64,000 nt of DNA. Source: Streptomyces sp. NBC_01485 (lineage in GTDB: Bacteria; Actinomycetota; Actinomycetes; Streptomycetales; Streptomycetaceae). A program made the position numbers and the translations under genes. Positions 1 to 7,878 of this stretch are shown here, piece after piece; position 1 is the first letter of the stretch; every line of letters begins with the position of its first letter. The notes beneath the pieces are model-generated. The model saw only the letters and a program-made list of their open reading frames with translations, was not told the origin of the DNA and did no database searches. Location of the stretch: the NCBI RefSeq assembly GCF_036227125.1, contig NZ_CP109435.1:8742001-8806000 (forward strand). The letters are read 5' to 3'.

Positions 1-68
1 CCGGCGCGCTGCTCGGCACGGGCTCGGCGGCGCTGGTCCTGGCCCTCGCCGCCCGCAACGAGGCCTGA
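1..68 (+). CDS. C-terminal end of a probable membrane transporter (partial)
   Basis: Only the last 21 codons lie in the window, read from base 3 and ending at TGA 66-68. The peptide is small and hydrophobic (GALLGTGSAALVLALAARNEA minus one residue is its core) and looks like the last transmembrane helix of a transporter such as an MFS permease. The family cannot be decided from this tail. Confidence 0.45.
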   Translation, partial: GALLGTGSAALVLALAARNEA

Positions 69-86
69 AGGCCCTGCTGCTCGTAA

Positions 87-836
87 CTACTCCTCGTCCT
101 CCCTGCCGCAGCAGAGGAAGACGTGGGGCTCGGGCGCGGCTTCGGGATGGTCGGGGGTGAACAGCGCGTTCTCCTCGGCCAGTACGGTCAGTCCGGCGCC
201 GGTCACCACGTCGACGAGCGCCTCGCCGGTGAAGCTGGTCACCCGTACGGGCTGCCCCATGAACACGGCGTCGACCCCCTCCACGTCCAGCGGCACGGTG
301 GCGAGCACGAGACTGCCGCCGGGCCGCAGCGCCCGTGCCAGCCGCCCGATCAGGGCGCTCTGCTGCGCACGCTCCATCTGGAGCAGCGAGAAGAACACGC
401 AGGCCGCGTCCAACGAGCCTTCCTCCAGCGGGAGTTCACGCACGTCGACGCGGCGGAACGTCGCCTGCGGCACCTGGCGCGCGGCGAGGCCGACCATCAC
501 GGGGGAGACGTCGACGCCCAGCACCTCGTGGCCCGCCCGTGCCAGGGTCTCGGCCGTGGGCCGTCCCGTGCCGCTGCCGACGTCCAGCACCTGACTGCCC
601 GGCGCGAGCCGGCCCAGCAGCCACTCCAGGGAGCGGCGGTGCGCCTCCGAGTGCGCGAACGCCTTCTCGTAGGCGGCTCCCAGCGCGTCGAACACCCGCG
701 CCGCACGCCGCCCGTCGTCCTCGCCTGCCACGTCGGCCTCCTCGTGGTGATGATGCGCAGGGTCCGTGTTGCCAATCCGTGCCCACCGGTCCGTGCCACT
801 GAGCGGAATCGTATTTTCCGCTACCGGAAGTAACAT
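87..836 (-). CDS. Class I SAM-dependent methyltransferase
   Basis: A protein of about 249 residues with the Rossmann SAM-binding motif I VLDVGSGTGRPT, an acidic strand VLGVDVSPVMV and the late motif LRPGGSLVLATVP. It should transfer a methyl group from S-adenosylmethionine to an unknown small molecule. The frame stays open further upstream, but the ATG at 836 is chosen because AGGAG lies about 10 bases before it and the residues before it are Arg/Cys-rich noise. A poly-His stretch (HHHH) near the N terminus may be only a linker. It is transcribed away from the small gene at 917, so the 80-base gap is a divergent promoter region. The substrate is not predictable. Confidence 0.85.
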   Translation of the reverse strand: MLLPVAENTIPLSGTDRWARIGNTDPAHHHHEEADVAGEDDGRRAARVFDALGAAYEKAFAHSEAHRRSLEWLLGRLAPGSQVLDVGSGTGRPTAETLARAGHEVLGVDVSPVMVGLAARQVPQATFRRVDVRELPLEEGSLDAACVFFSLLQMERAQQSALIGRLARALRPGGSLVLATVPLDVEGVDAVFMGQPVRVTSFTGEALVDVVTGAGLTVLAEENALFTPDHPEAAPEPHVFLCCGREDEE

Positions 837-916
837 GATCCACTTTCTCCTGACGTGGGCCCTACCGGTGAGTAGTCGAGGCCCTCGGTAACCGTCGTTC
901 CGTTCGGAGGACCCCC

Positions 917-1090
917 ATGCTCTCTCCCGAGGATGCCCTGCAAGAGGGCCGCAACGCCTACGAGGAGCACGTCCGCACGTGCCGTCAGTGTCACGTCGAC
1001 AGGTCGCCGTGCGCCGTCTCCAAACACCTTCTGCGCATCTACAACAACGCCAGAAGAGCGCAGGCACGCGCGAACACCACGATGCACTGA
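917..1090 (+). CDS. Small Cys/His-rich protein, 57 aa
   Basis: ATG at 917 is preceded by GGAGG at a spacing of 6, and the frame closes at TGA 1088-1090. The peptide has an acidic start, then CRQCHVDRSPC, a compact C-x2-C-H-x5-C cluster that could bind zinc or iron, and a basic helical tail ending LLRIYNNARRAQARA. I do not recognise the family. The good ribosome site and clear codon bias argue that it is real. It lies between the divergent methyltransferase and the convergent NlpC/P60 gene, so it is probably transcribed alone. Confidence 0.6.
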   Translation: MLSPEDALQEGRNAYEEHVRTCRQCHVDRSPCAVSKHLLRIYNNARRAQARANTTMH

Positions 1091-1134
1091 CGTACCGAGA
1101 GCGCCGGCGACCCGGCCGGCGCGGTCCCGGCCCC

Positions 1135-2898
1135 TTACGCGGGGCGGACGGCGCCGCGCAGCGCGCCCTCCCCGAACGGGAGGATCGCCTCCTCGCGGAT
1201 GTACGTGCCCGGACCCGGAGCGTGGATCATCATGCCGTTGCCGGTGCACAGGCCGGTGTGGCTGAGGTCGTCGAAGAAGAAGACGAGGTCGCCGGGGCGG
1301 AGGTCGGCCAGGCTGATCCGGGTGAAGTCCTTCGCCTGGTCGATGGCGGCCCGCGGGAGTGTCACCCCGGCGGCCCTCCAGGCGGCCTGCGTGAGGCTGG
1401 AGCAGTCGTAGGACTCCGGTCCCGTCGCTCCCCACACGCACGGCCGGCCGATCTGGGCCCGGGCGAAGGCGAGGGCCTTGTCCGCCTTCCCCAGGTAGGC
1501 GGTCCCGGTCGCGCTGACCGTGACGTCGGTGGGAGCGGCGACCGGGGGCACGGGCGGCACGGGCATCGGCATGGGCATGGGATCGGTGAGCGGGTCCGGG
1601 AGCGGGGTTGCCGGAGCCGCGAGGCTGCCGGGAGCGGCCTGGTAGCCGGAACCGGCGGTCAGGATGTCCGACGCGGCTGCCATGACGCCGAGTCCGGACG
1701 TCTGATAGCCCGGAACGGGAGCGCCCGTGAAGCCGGACTCCGGTCCCGTGGCGGGCGGTTCGGCCATCGCGTAGCCCGACGGGGGTGTGGGGACGCGGAA
1801 TTCGGCCGTCTGATAGCCGGGCGTGGCCGTGAGGGGATCGACGCCCGGTGCCGTGAAGCCGGACTCCGGTGCCGTTGCGCCGAGGCCGGGCAGCGGGAAG
1901 CTGAACGGCGGTGCGGTGACGCCGAGTTCCGCCCCCGGGTAGTCGGGTGTGGGCGCGGAGAAGGGGACTTCGGGTGTCGCGAAGCCCGACGCCGGTGCGG
2001 CGAAGCCGAGTTCACCGGTCGTGAGGAACCCGTCGGTGCCGGTCGGTGATGCCGTGCCGGTAGCGGCGGCGGACGGCTGTCCCGCCCACGCGGCCGCGAT
2101 CTCCGCCCGGAACGCCTGCTGCTCCGCGGTGTCCCAGGGCTGTTCAACCGGTTGCTGGACCGCCTGCTGCACCGGCCGCGACTGAGCCGACGGCGTCGCG
2201 GCGGGCTGTGTCCCGACAGCGGGCAGGGAGGACGTGGGCACGGACGCCGCCGCGGGCAGGGACGGCGCGGGCTGGGCGAGGGCGCGGGCCAGCACCTCCC
2301 GGGCCGTGACGAGCTTCCGCCCGATCTGCTCCTTGGTGTTCTTGAGCGAGGCCTGCCGGTCCGTGGGAGCGGCGGAGGCGGAGGCGGCCGCGGAGTCGGG
2401 GGAGGCGGCAGGGGCGGGGACGGCGGGCAGCAGGGCCTTGGGCTCGTCCCGGCGCGGTTCGGGCGCGGCGGGCAGTGCGGCGACGGCGGCGCGCGAGGTC
2501 AGCTCCGGAACCCGTCGGGCGGCCGCCTCCAGCTCCCGCACCACGGCGCTGTCCCCGGAGCGCTCCGGCGCACTCGCCGGACGCGCGGCGCGGGACGGAC
2601 GGGCGGGCTGACGATCGGCCGGCAGTACGGCGGGAGTGATCGGCCCCATCCGGTCGCGCGCGACGTCGAACCACTGCCGGGTCACCGCGTCGAGCGACGG
2701 GTCGGCCGACCCCCGGCCGCCGCTGGCGACGGAGCCTGCTGTCCGGCGTGTACGGCCCGACATGGCACGTGTCACGTTGTAGGTGCCGGTGTCGCTCTCG
2801 GCACGGTCGTAGAGCGAGCTGACCCGCTGTTGGATCTCCGCCCGGCTCGGCTCGTCGGTGCTGCTGCCTGGGGAGCGCGGGCTGCGATCCGTCGCCAT
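1135..2898 (-). CDS. NlpC/P60 (C40) peptidase-domain protein with Pro/Ala-rich repeat region
   Basis: A protein of 587 residues. The start at 2898 is supported by GGAAGGAG about 10 bases upstream. The N-terminal 60 residues (RVSSLYDRAESDTG) have the look of a coiled cell-wall-associated segment. The middle, roughly residues 130-460, is a low-complexity Pro/Ala/Ser region with recurring units such as GYQTAEF, ESGFTAPG and GYQTSGL. The last 118 residues form an NlpC/P60 domain with catalytic Cys in SYDCSSLTQ, His in DLSHTGLC and a third polar residue in MIHAPGPG. The family cleaves peptidoglycan stem peptides, typically between D-gamma-glutamyl and diaminopimelate. No signal peptide is visible, so export, if any, is by a non-Sec route or needs a different start. 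Confidence 0.85.
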   Translation of the reverse strand: MATDRSPRSPGSSTDEPSRAEIQQRVSSLYDRAESDTGTYNVTRAMSGRTRRTAGSVASGGRGSADPSLDAVTRQWFDVARDRMGPITPAVLPADRQPARPSRAARPASAPERSGDSAVVRELEAAARRVPELTSRAAVAALPAAPEPRRDEPKALLPAVPAPAASPDSAAASASAAPTDRQASLKNTKEQIGRKLVTAREVLARALAQPAPSLPAAASVPTSSLPAVGTQPAATPSAQSRPVQQAVQQPVEQPWDTAEQQAFRAEIAAAWAGQPSAAATGTASPTGTDGFLTTGELGFAAPASGFATPEVPFSAPTPDYPGAELGVTAPPFSFPLPGLGATAPESGFTAPGVDPLTATPGYQTAEFRVPTPPSGYAMAEPPATGPESGFTGAPVPGYQTSGLGVMAAASDILTAGSGYQAAPGSLAAPATPLPDPLTDPMPMPMPVPPVPPVAAPTDVTVSATGTAYLGKADKALAFARAQIGRPCVWGATGPESYDCSSLTQAAWRAAGVTLPRAAIDQAKDFTRISLADLRPGDLVFFFDDLSHTGLCTGNGMMIHAPGPGTYIREEAILPFGEGALRGAVRPA

Positions 2899-3221
2899 GG
2901 AAGACGTACTCCTTCCGTGCTCCGCCTGCCAGTCGGCCCAGCGGAATCCGGGCGACCCCTGTTGCGGGTGCCCCAAGCCCTCTGCCCTGACGGGCAGTCG
3001 TACGGCCTGACGCCAAGTAAACCAACTTGTGTGACTGGAGTGAAGATTGAAGTGTTAAATGTCCGATACGTATTCGTGACCTTCGTCTCTCACCGACGTC
3101 CCGGGCTCGATCCGGCAGGTGTTGCCGCGCCGCCTGGCGAGCCGGGCTGTCCAACCGTCCAGGATCTCTCTACGGTTGATCCGACTGCCCAGCGGGGCTG
3201 GGGACGAGTGAAGGGGGCTGT
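2899..3221. promoter_or_regulatory. Divergent intergenic region (NlpC/P60 gene and STAND gene)
   Basis: A 323-base gap between two genes transcribed away from each other. It includes an AT-richer stretch around 3030-3085 where promoters are most likely to lie. No RNA gene or conserved operator was recognised. Confidence 0.4.
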
Positions 3222-5774
3222 GTGGAAGCCGAGTTGGCGGCACTCGCTGCGTCAGGGGCGACGACACTGGTCGGGCTGATGGTGTCGGAGTCGTGGGAGC
3301 GCGCGAAGAGCGGACTGGCCCGGTACTTCGGGCAACGCGCTTCGGGTGCCGCCGCCGAGGAAGAACTCCAGGCAGCGAGCGAGGAGCTGGACAGCGCCCG
3401 GGCGGCTGGTGACGTGGAGACCCAGGCGGATGTCCAGGCCCGGTGGCGGCAGCGGCTGGAAACGATGTTCGAGGCGGACCCTCGTGCCGCCGGGGAACTC
3501 GCACAGTTACTGTCCGAGCTGGCGCCGGACGCGTCACGCACCTTCGTGAATCTGGTCAGTGGAGGAGTGAACTACGGTCCGGCCTTCCAGGGCTCGCACA
3601 TCCACGGCGGCATCACGTTCAACGTCCAGCCGGCTCCCGCGCCCGCGCACGTGCCGGGACGTGCGATCAGGCCCGATCAGGTGCCCGCCGTGACAGTCCC
3701 GTTCAGCAACAGGACGGCCGAACTCGCGATCCTGGACAAGGCACTCGGCGCACCCGGCGCGCGGGCGGGCGGCTCCGGAGCCGTCGACGTCGGGGTGCTG
3801 GACGGGCTACCAGGGGTCGGCAAGACGACCATGGCCTGGCAGTGGGCGGCAAAGGCCCGGGGGCTCTTCCCGGACGGACAGCTGTACGTGGATTTCGCGG
3901 CCCTGCGCGACCGGTCCGCGCCGGTGACCGCCGCCGGCGCGGACGTCTCCGAGGCCCTGGCCATGTGCCTGAGGTCGCTGACGGGAAGCGACGACGGCAT
4001 CCCGAGCTCACTCGCGGAGCGGACCAACCTGTTCCGGTCGCGCTCGGCCGACCTGCGCATCCTGCTCGTCCTGGACGACGTGAACCAGCCCGCACAGGTT
4101 CGCGCGCTGATCCCCAAGGGGCCGGGCAGCGCGGTGCTGGTCACGAGCCAGGGCCGGCTGGGTGAGCTGGCCCTGGACGGCGCCCGGCTCATCTCCGTCA
4201 AGCCGCTGGACGCACACGGAGGGCTGACGCTGCTGAAGGACCGGTGCGGCGCGGAAGCCGTCGAGGCCGAACCGGAGGCCGCGGAGCGTCTGGTGGAGCT
4301 GTGCGGCGGTCTCCCGGTGGCCCTGCAGATCGCCGCGGCGCGACTGGGCACCGAGGACGCTGTGAGCATGACGGCACTGGCCGCCGAACTGGACGACGAG
4401 GCCGGACGACTGGCCGGGATGACACTGGAAGGCGAGGAGTTCTCGGTGTCCGCTGTTCTGGGTACCTCCTACCGGCTGCTGCCGCCGGACGCCGCCCGGC
4501 TCTACCGTCTGCTGGGATGGCTGCCGGTCGGCGTCTTCGACGCCGCCGTGGCCGCGGTCGCCGCGGACACCGACACGAGGAGCGCGAAACGCCTGCTGGG
4601 TCTGCTGGCCAAGGCGAGCCTGGTGGAGGACACGGGCGACCGCCGCTACCGCATGCACGATCTGGTCCGTCTGCATGCGCGGGAGCGCGCGGCGCAGGAG
4701 GAGCCGGACACCGAGCAGACGGCACTGACGCAGCGCGTGGGCACGCACTATCTCGTCCTCACGGCTTTCGCCGACCGGGCGCTGCGGCGGGACCGGCTGC
4801 GGATCGCCGAACTGTCCGCGCTGCTGCGGGAAGCCGACGACCCCTTCGCCGCCGCGGGCGGCCCGCCTCCGCTGGAGTGGCTGGACACCGAGCGGCCCGC
4901 CATCCTGGCGGTCCTGCGTACGGCGGTCCGACAGGGGCTGTCCATCCTGGCCTGGCAACTGGCCGAGGCGTTCACGGTGTTGTTCCTGTACCGCCGTTAC
5001 CTCGGGGCGTGGAAGGAGTCGCTGGAACTCGGCGCCGAGGCCGCTGCCGCAGCCGCGGCGTCGGCGGACACGGCGGGGGAGATCGAGGAGGCCACGGCGG
5101 CCGAGGCGCGCCTGCGCAGCCTGCTGTCACGCCCCTTGCTGGACCTCGGCGAGAACGACCGCGCGGGAGCGGAACTGGCCACGGCCGTCGCCCTGGCCGA
5201 GACGTCCGGTCACCTCGTCCTGCGGGCCTCCGTACAGGAGTTCCTCGGCCGGTACCGGGATCTGTTCGAGCCGTCCAGCGCCGTCGAGGCGTACCAGCTC
5301 TCCCTCGAACTGAACGAACAGGCCGGGGAAGCCCGTGGCGCGGCCATCGCCGCCTACTTCCTCGGGTGCGCGCTGGACGCCCGCGGCGATCACGCGGAGG
5401 CCTTGGTCACGCTGAGCCGGGCGCGGCAGGACCTGGAGACCCGCGCGGAGCCCGACCGGCGGATGGCGGCCCGGGCGAGGGCCGCGATCGGCGTCGTACG
5501 CGGTCACCTCGGCGAGACCGAGGAAGCGATGCGAGAGCTGCGTGAGGCGGCCCGGGCTCTGCGCGAGGAGGCGGCGACGCACTACGAGGCGCAGGCCTTG
5601 GTACAGCTCGCCGACATCGCGGAGGGGAAGGGAGACAGCGAGAACCTGGACCTCGACCTGGACCTGGACTTGGATCTGGTGCGCGGGTGCCTGAGCCGCG
5701 CCGTCGAGATCCACGAGGCGGCCGGCAGCGGCCTGGCGGAGGGGCTGCGGCGGCGGTTGGCGGACCTGGGGTAG
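3222..5774 (+). CDS. STAND (NB-ARC/TPR) ATPase regulator
   Basis: An 850-residue protein starting at GTG 3222 with a purine-rich AAGGGGG just upstream. An N-terminal helical domain of about 110 residues is followed by a short Gly-rich linker (GSHIHGGITFNVQ). Then comes an NB-ARC ATPase: P-loop GLPGVGKTT at residues 195-203, Walker B LLVLDDV at 281-287 and the GLPVALQ motif at 363-369. The second half is alpha-helical with TPR-like repeats. Such STAND proteins are ATP-driven switches used in regulation or, in some genomes, phage defence. Near the C terminus is an acidic run of repeated Asp-Leu dipeptides (about 1656-1680 nt into the gene tail, near 5645-5680). A TTA codon sits at residue 96 (3507-3509), so translation may depend on the bldA tRNA. 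Confidence 0.88.
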   Translation: MEAELAALAASGATTLVGLMVSESWERAKSGLARYFGQRASGAAAEEELQAASEELDSARAAGDVETQADVQARWRQRLETMFEADPRAAGELAQLLSELAPDASRTFVNLVSGGVNYGPAFQGSHIHGGITFNVQPAPAPAHVPGRAIRPDQVPAVTVPFSNRTAELAILDKALGAPGARAGGSGAVDVGVLDGLPGVGKTTMAWQWAAKARGLFPDGQLYVDFAALRDRSAPVTAAGADVSEALAMCLRSLTGSDDGIPSSLAERTNLFRSRSADLRILLVLDDVNQPAQVRALIPKGPGSAVLVTSQGRLGELALDGARLISVKPLDAHGGLTLLKDRCGAEAVEAEPEAAERLVELCGGLPVALQIAAARLGTEDAVSMTALAAELDDEAGRLAGMTLEGEEFSVSAVLGTSYRLLPPDAARLYRLLGWLPVGVFDAAVAAVAADTDTRSAKRLLGLLAKASLVEDTGDRRYRMHDLVRLHARERAAQEEPDTEQTALTQRVGTHYLVLTAFADRALRRDRLRIAELSALLREADDPFAAAGGPPPLEWLDTERPAILAVLRTAVRQGLSILAWQLAEAFTVLFLYRRYLGAWKESLELGAEAAAAAAASADTAGEIEEATAAEARLRSLLSRPLLDLGENDRAGAELATAVALAETSGHLVLRASVQEFLGRYRDLFEPSSAVEAYQLSLELNEQAGEARGAAIAAYFLGCALDARGDHAEALVTLSRARQDLETRAEPDRRMAARARAAIGVVRGHLGETEEAMRELREAARALREEAATHYEAQALVQLADIAEGKGDSENLDLDLDLDLDLVRGCLSRAVEIHEAAGSGLAEGLRRRLADLG
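3507..3509 (+). promoter_or_regulatory. TTA codon in the STAND gene (bldA-type control)
   Basis: The in-frame leucine codon 96 is TTA, which is rare in Streptomyces and is read only by the developmental tRNA-Leu encoded by bldA. This is seen directly; dependence on bldA is inference from the known behaviour of the genus. Confidence 0.75.
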
Positions 5775-5793
5775 TCGGCCGTACGACGGACGG

Positions 5794-7554
5794 CTACCCG
5801 GTCGGCAGGCCGGGACGAGGGCAAGGACGAGGACGAAGGCGCAGGACGACGTCCTCGTCCCGCGTGTCGCCGATCCGCAGCGTCACCCGGGTGTCGTCCA
5901 GCGGACGACCCGCGCGCAGACACGCGTACACGACCGCTGCCGGCAGGCCCGGATCCAGTGCCGGGCCGGTGGCCGCAGCCTCCACGATCCTGCCGTCCCT
6001 GAGCCCGACCAGACAGCAGCCCCCACGCACGGCCGACACCGCGAGAAGGCTTCCGGGCAGCCGGGCGAGGGTGTCCTCGATCCAGCGCAGGGCCCCGACC
6101 GAGGTGGACGCGGGCTGGCGCCGGACGATTACGGAGGCGCTTTCGGTCAGCCGGTGGTCGCGCTCGTCGTCCGCGCAGGCCAGATGGGTGAAGGCGACAC
6201 CGGAGTCCGGGCGGGTTTCGTCGTACACGGCGACGGCCGCCGGAGCGCGGCGCACGGCGACGGCCGGCTCCTCACCGTTCTCGCCGTCCTCGGCGATGTG
6301 CGTGGTCACCTGCCACGCGGTGACCGGCGAGGCGGGCGGATCCGGCACCGGCAGCACCAGGGGAGCCGGGGGCGGGGAGGACGGTTCCGGGAGCTTCAGC
6401 AGGCGGTAGAGAGAGGTGCGGAGCCGGGCGAGAGCGTGTCCGGGCTCGGCGAAGGCAAGCGCGGCGACGGCGGCGTAACGCTCGGCCGTGTGCTCGCGCG
6501 CGACGTCCTCCACCTGCTGGAGCAGATCCCCGCGAGGGTCGAGGCGGGGCGCTACGGCCGCCATGTCGTGGACGGCCGTCCCGGGCACCGCGTCGCCGCC
6601 GAACGCGGCCAGCAGCACGGGCGTACCGGCCGCCGCGCCGTACAGCGTCACCGAGCCGTGGTCGCCGACGAGGACGTCCGCCGCGACGAGCGCGGGCCGC
6701 CAGGCATGGACCGTCGGCATCAGCAGCAGTCCCGCGTCCAGGGCCGAGGCCAGCAGGGTGCGGATCTGCCATGCCCCGTGGGCCGACCACACGTTGGGGT
6801 GGATGATCGCGCCGACCCGGTACTCGTCGCAGGGGAGGTGTGCCAGCAGACGCGGGAGGAGGTCCGGGTGGCGTCCCAGGAGGGAGGTGGGACCCCAGGT
6901 GGAACTGACCATGACCAGGCGCTGGTTCTCCGCGACGCCCAGTGCCTCGCGATACGCCTCCCGGCGTGGCCGGCTGGCGACCAACTCGTCGAAGCAGGGG
7001 TCGCCGACCAGCAGCGTGTGCCCGGCCGCCTTCGGGTGCGCGGCGAGCAACTGCTCTTCCTGCGCCGGATGCGAGACCGCCAGCCAGGCCCGCCCGCTCT
7101 CCAGCAGGGAGTCCGGCACGACACCGGAGAGCCGCTCGCGTGAACTCCGGGAATCCGGCACGAACTTCTGGAAGCCGATGCCGTGCGGCAGCACCAGCAC
7201 CGGACAGTCGCCTTCCGGTACGTCGACGTTCTCACTGGCGGAGAGGATGAGATCGGGGCCGGGGGAGAGGTGCCCCAACTGCTCCCAGGGCATGACCCGG
7301 CACCCGGCGGCCTGGAGGAGTTCGGCGACGCCGCCGCTGAAGGCGGACGTGGGGTCGTACGCGAAGACGACGGTCACACGGCTGTCACCGCGCAGGAGCG
7401 AGGGCAGCGTCTCGAGGACCCGTACGGTGGAGGTGACCGTGCGGGCGGTGACAACGAGGGTGCGTTCGCCGTGGAAGGTGCTCCAACGGTGGGCGTCATG
7501 TCCCACGGGCACGCGAAGCGGCCGGCTACCGAACAAGGCACCCGCCTCTAACAA
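5794..7554 (-). CDS. GT-B / CDP-glycerol phosphotransferase-like protein
   Basis: A protein of about 586 residues. The middle has HGIGFQKFVP and GDHGSVTLYGAAAGTPVLL, resembling the nucleotide-binding C-terminal half of CDP-glycerol glycerophosphotransferases and related GT-B enzymes. The role is unproven; some Streptomyces homologues are catalogued under unrelated names. The first codon used here is TTG at 7554; GTG codons at 7512 and 7506 are alternatives because no strong ribosome site is visible for any of them. It converges on the STAND gene with a 19-base gap. The region around its C-terminal 200 residues differs from the core and may be a separate domain. Confidence 0.6.
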   Translation of the reverse strand: MLEAGALFGSRPLRVPVGHDAHRWSTFHGERTLVVTARTVTSTVRVLETLPSLLRGDSRVTVVFAYDPTSAFSGGVAELLQAAGCRVMPWEQLGHLSPGPDLILSASENVDVPEGDCPVLVLPHGIGFQKFVPDSRSSRERLSGVVPDSLLESGRAWLAVSHPAQEEQLLAAHPKAAGHTLLVGDPCFDELVASRPRREAYREALGVAENQRLVMVSSTWGPTSLLGRHPDLLPRLLAHLPCDEYRVGAIIHPNVWSAHGAWQIRTLLASALDAGLLLMPTVHAWRPALVAADVLVGDHGSVTLYGAAAGTPVLLAAFGGDAVPGTAVHDMAAVAPRLDPRGDLLQQVEDVAREHTAERYAAVAALAFAEPGHALARLRTSLYRLLKLPEPSSPPPAPLVLPVPDPPASPVTAWQVTTHIAEDGENGEEPAVAVRRAPAAVAVYDETRPDSGVAFTHLACADDERDHRLTESASVIVRRQPASTSVGALRWIEDTLARLPGSLLAVSAVRGGCCLVGLRDGRIVEAAATGPALDPGLPAAVVYACLRAGRPLDDTRVTLRIGDTRDEDVVLRLRPRPCPRPGLPTG

Positions 7555-7581
7555 ACCCGCACCCCAAGCCGATCATCGGGC

Positions 7582-7700
7582 GGCTCGCGGCTCGCGGCTC
7601 GCGGCTCGCGGCTCGCGGCTCGCGGCTCGCGGCTCGCGGCTCGCGGCTCGCGGCTCGCGGCTCGCGGCTCGCGGCTCGCGGCTCGCGGCTCGCGGCTCGC
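7582..7700. repeat. 17 perfect tandem copies of the heptanucleotide GGCTCGC
   Basis: 119 bases made of exactly 17 copies of GGCTCGC, followed by a partial GGCG. It lies in the 324-base gap (7555-7878) between the start of the glycosyltransferase-like gene and the end of the hydroxylase gene. The rest of that gap shows no gene. An array of identical 7-mers is expected to be length-variable by slippage. Confidence 0.95.
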
Positions 7701-7878
7701 GGCGATGGTGCTTTTATCGCAATTCAATCCGGTTGGCAATCTCTCGGGCGGTTTGTCGGCAGGTGGAAGGGTGCGTGAACTCGTACACGGTAACGAATCG
7801 CGCCGTCCGCCCCAGCAGAACCGTCGGTACCGGCCGCATCCCGTCCACAAGCCCGCCCTCTCTTCCTCCTCCCCGGCC

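Noticed and set aside
7582..7700. Possible CRISPR array
   Set aside because: The unit is 7 bp with no spacers and no cas genes nearby. It is a simple tandem repeat.
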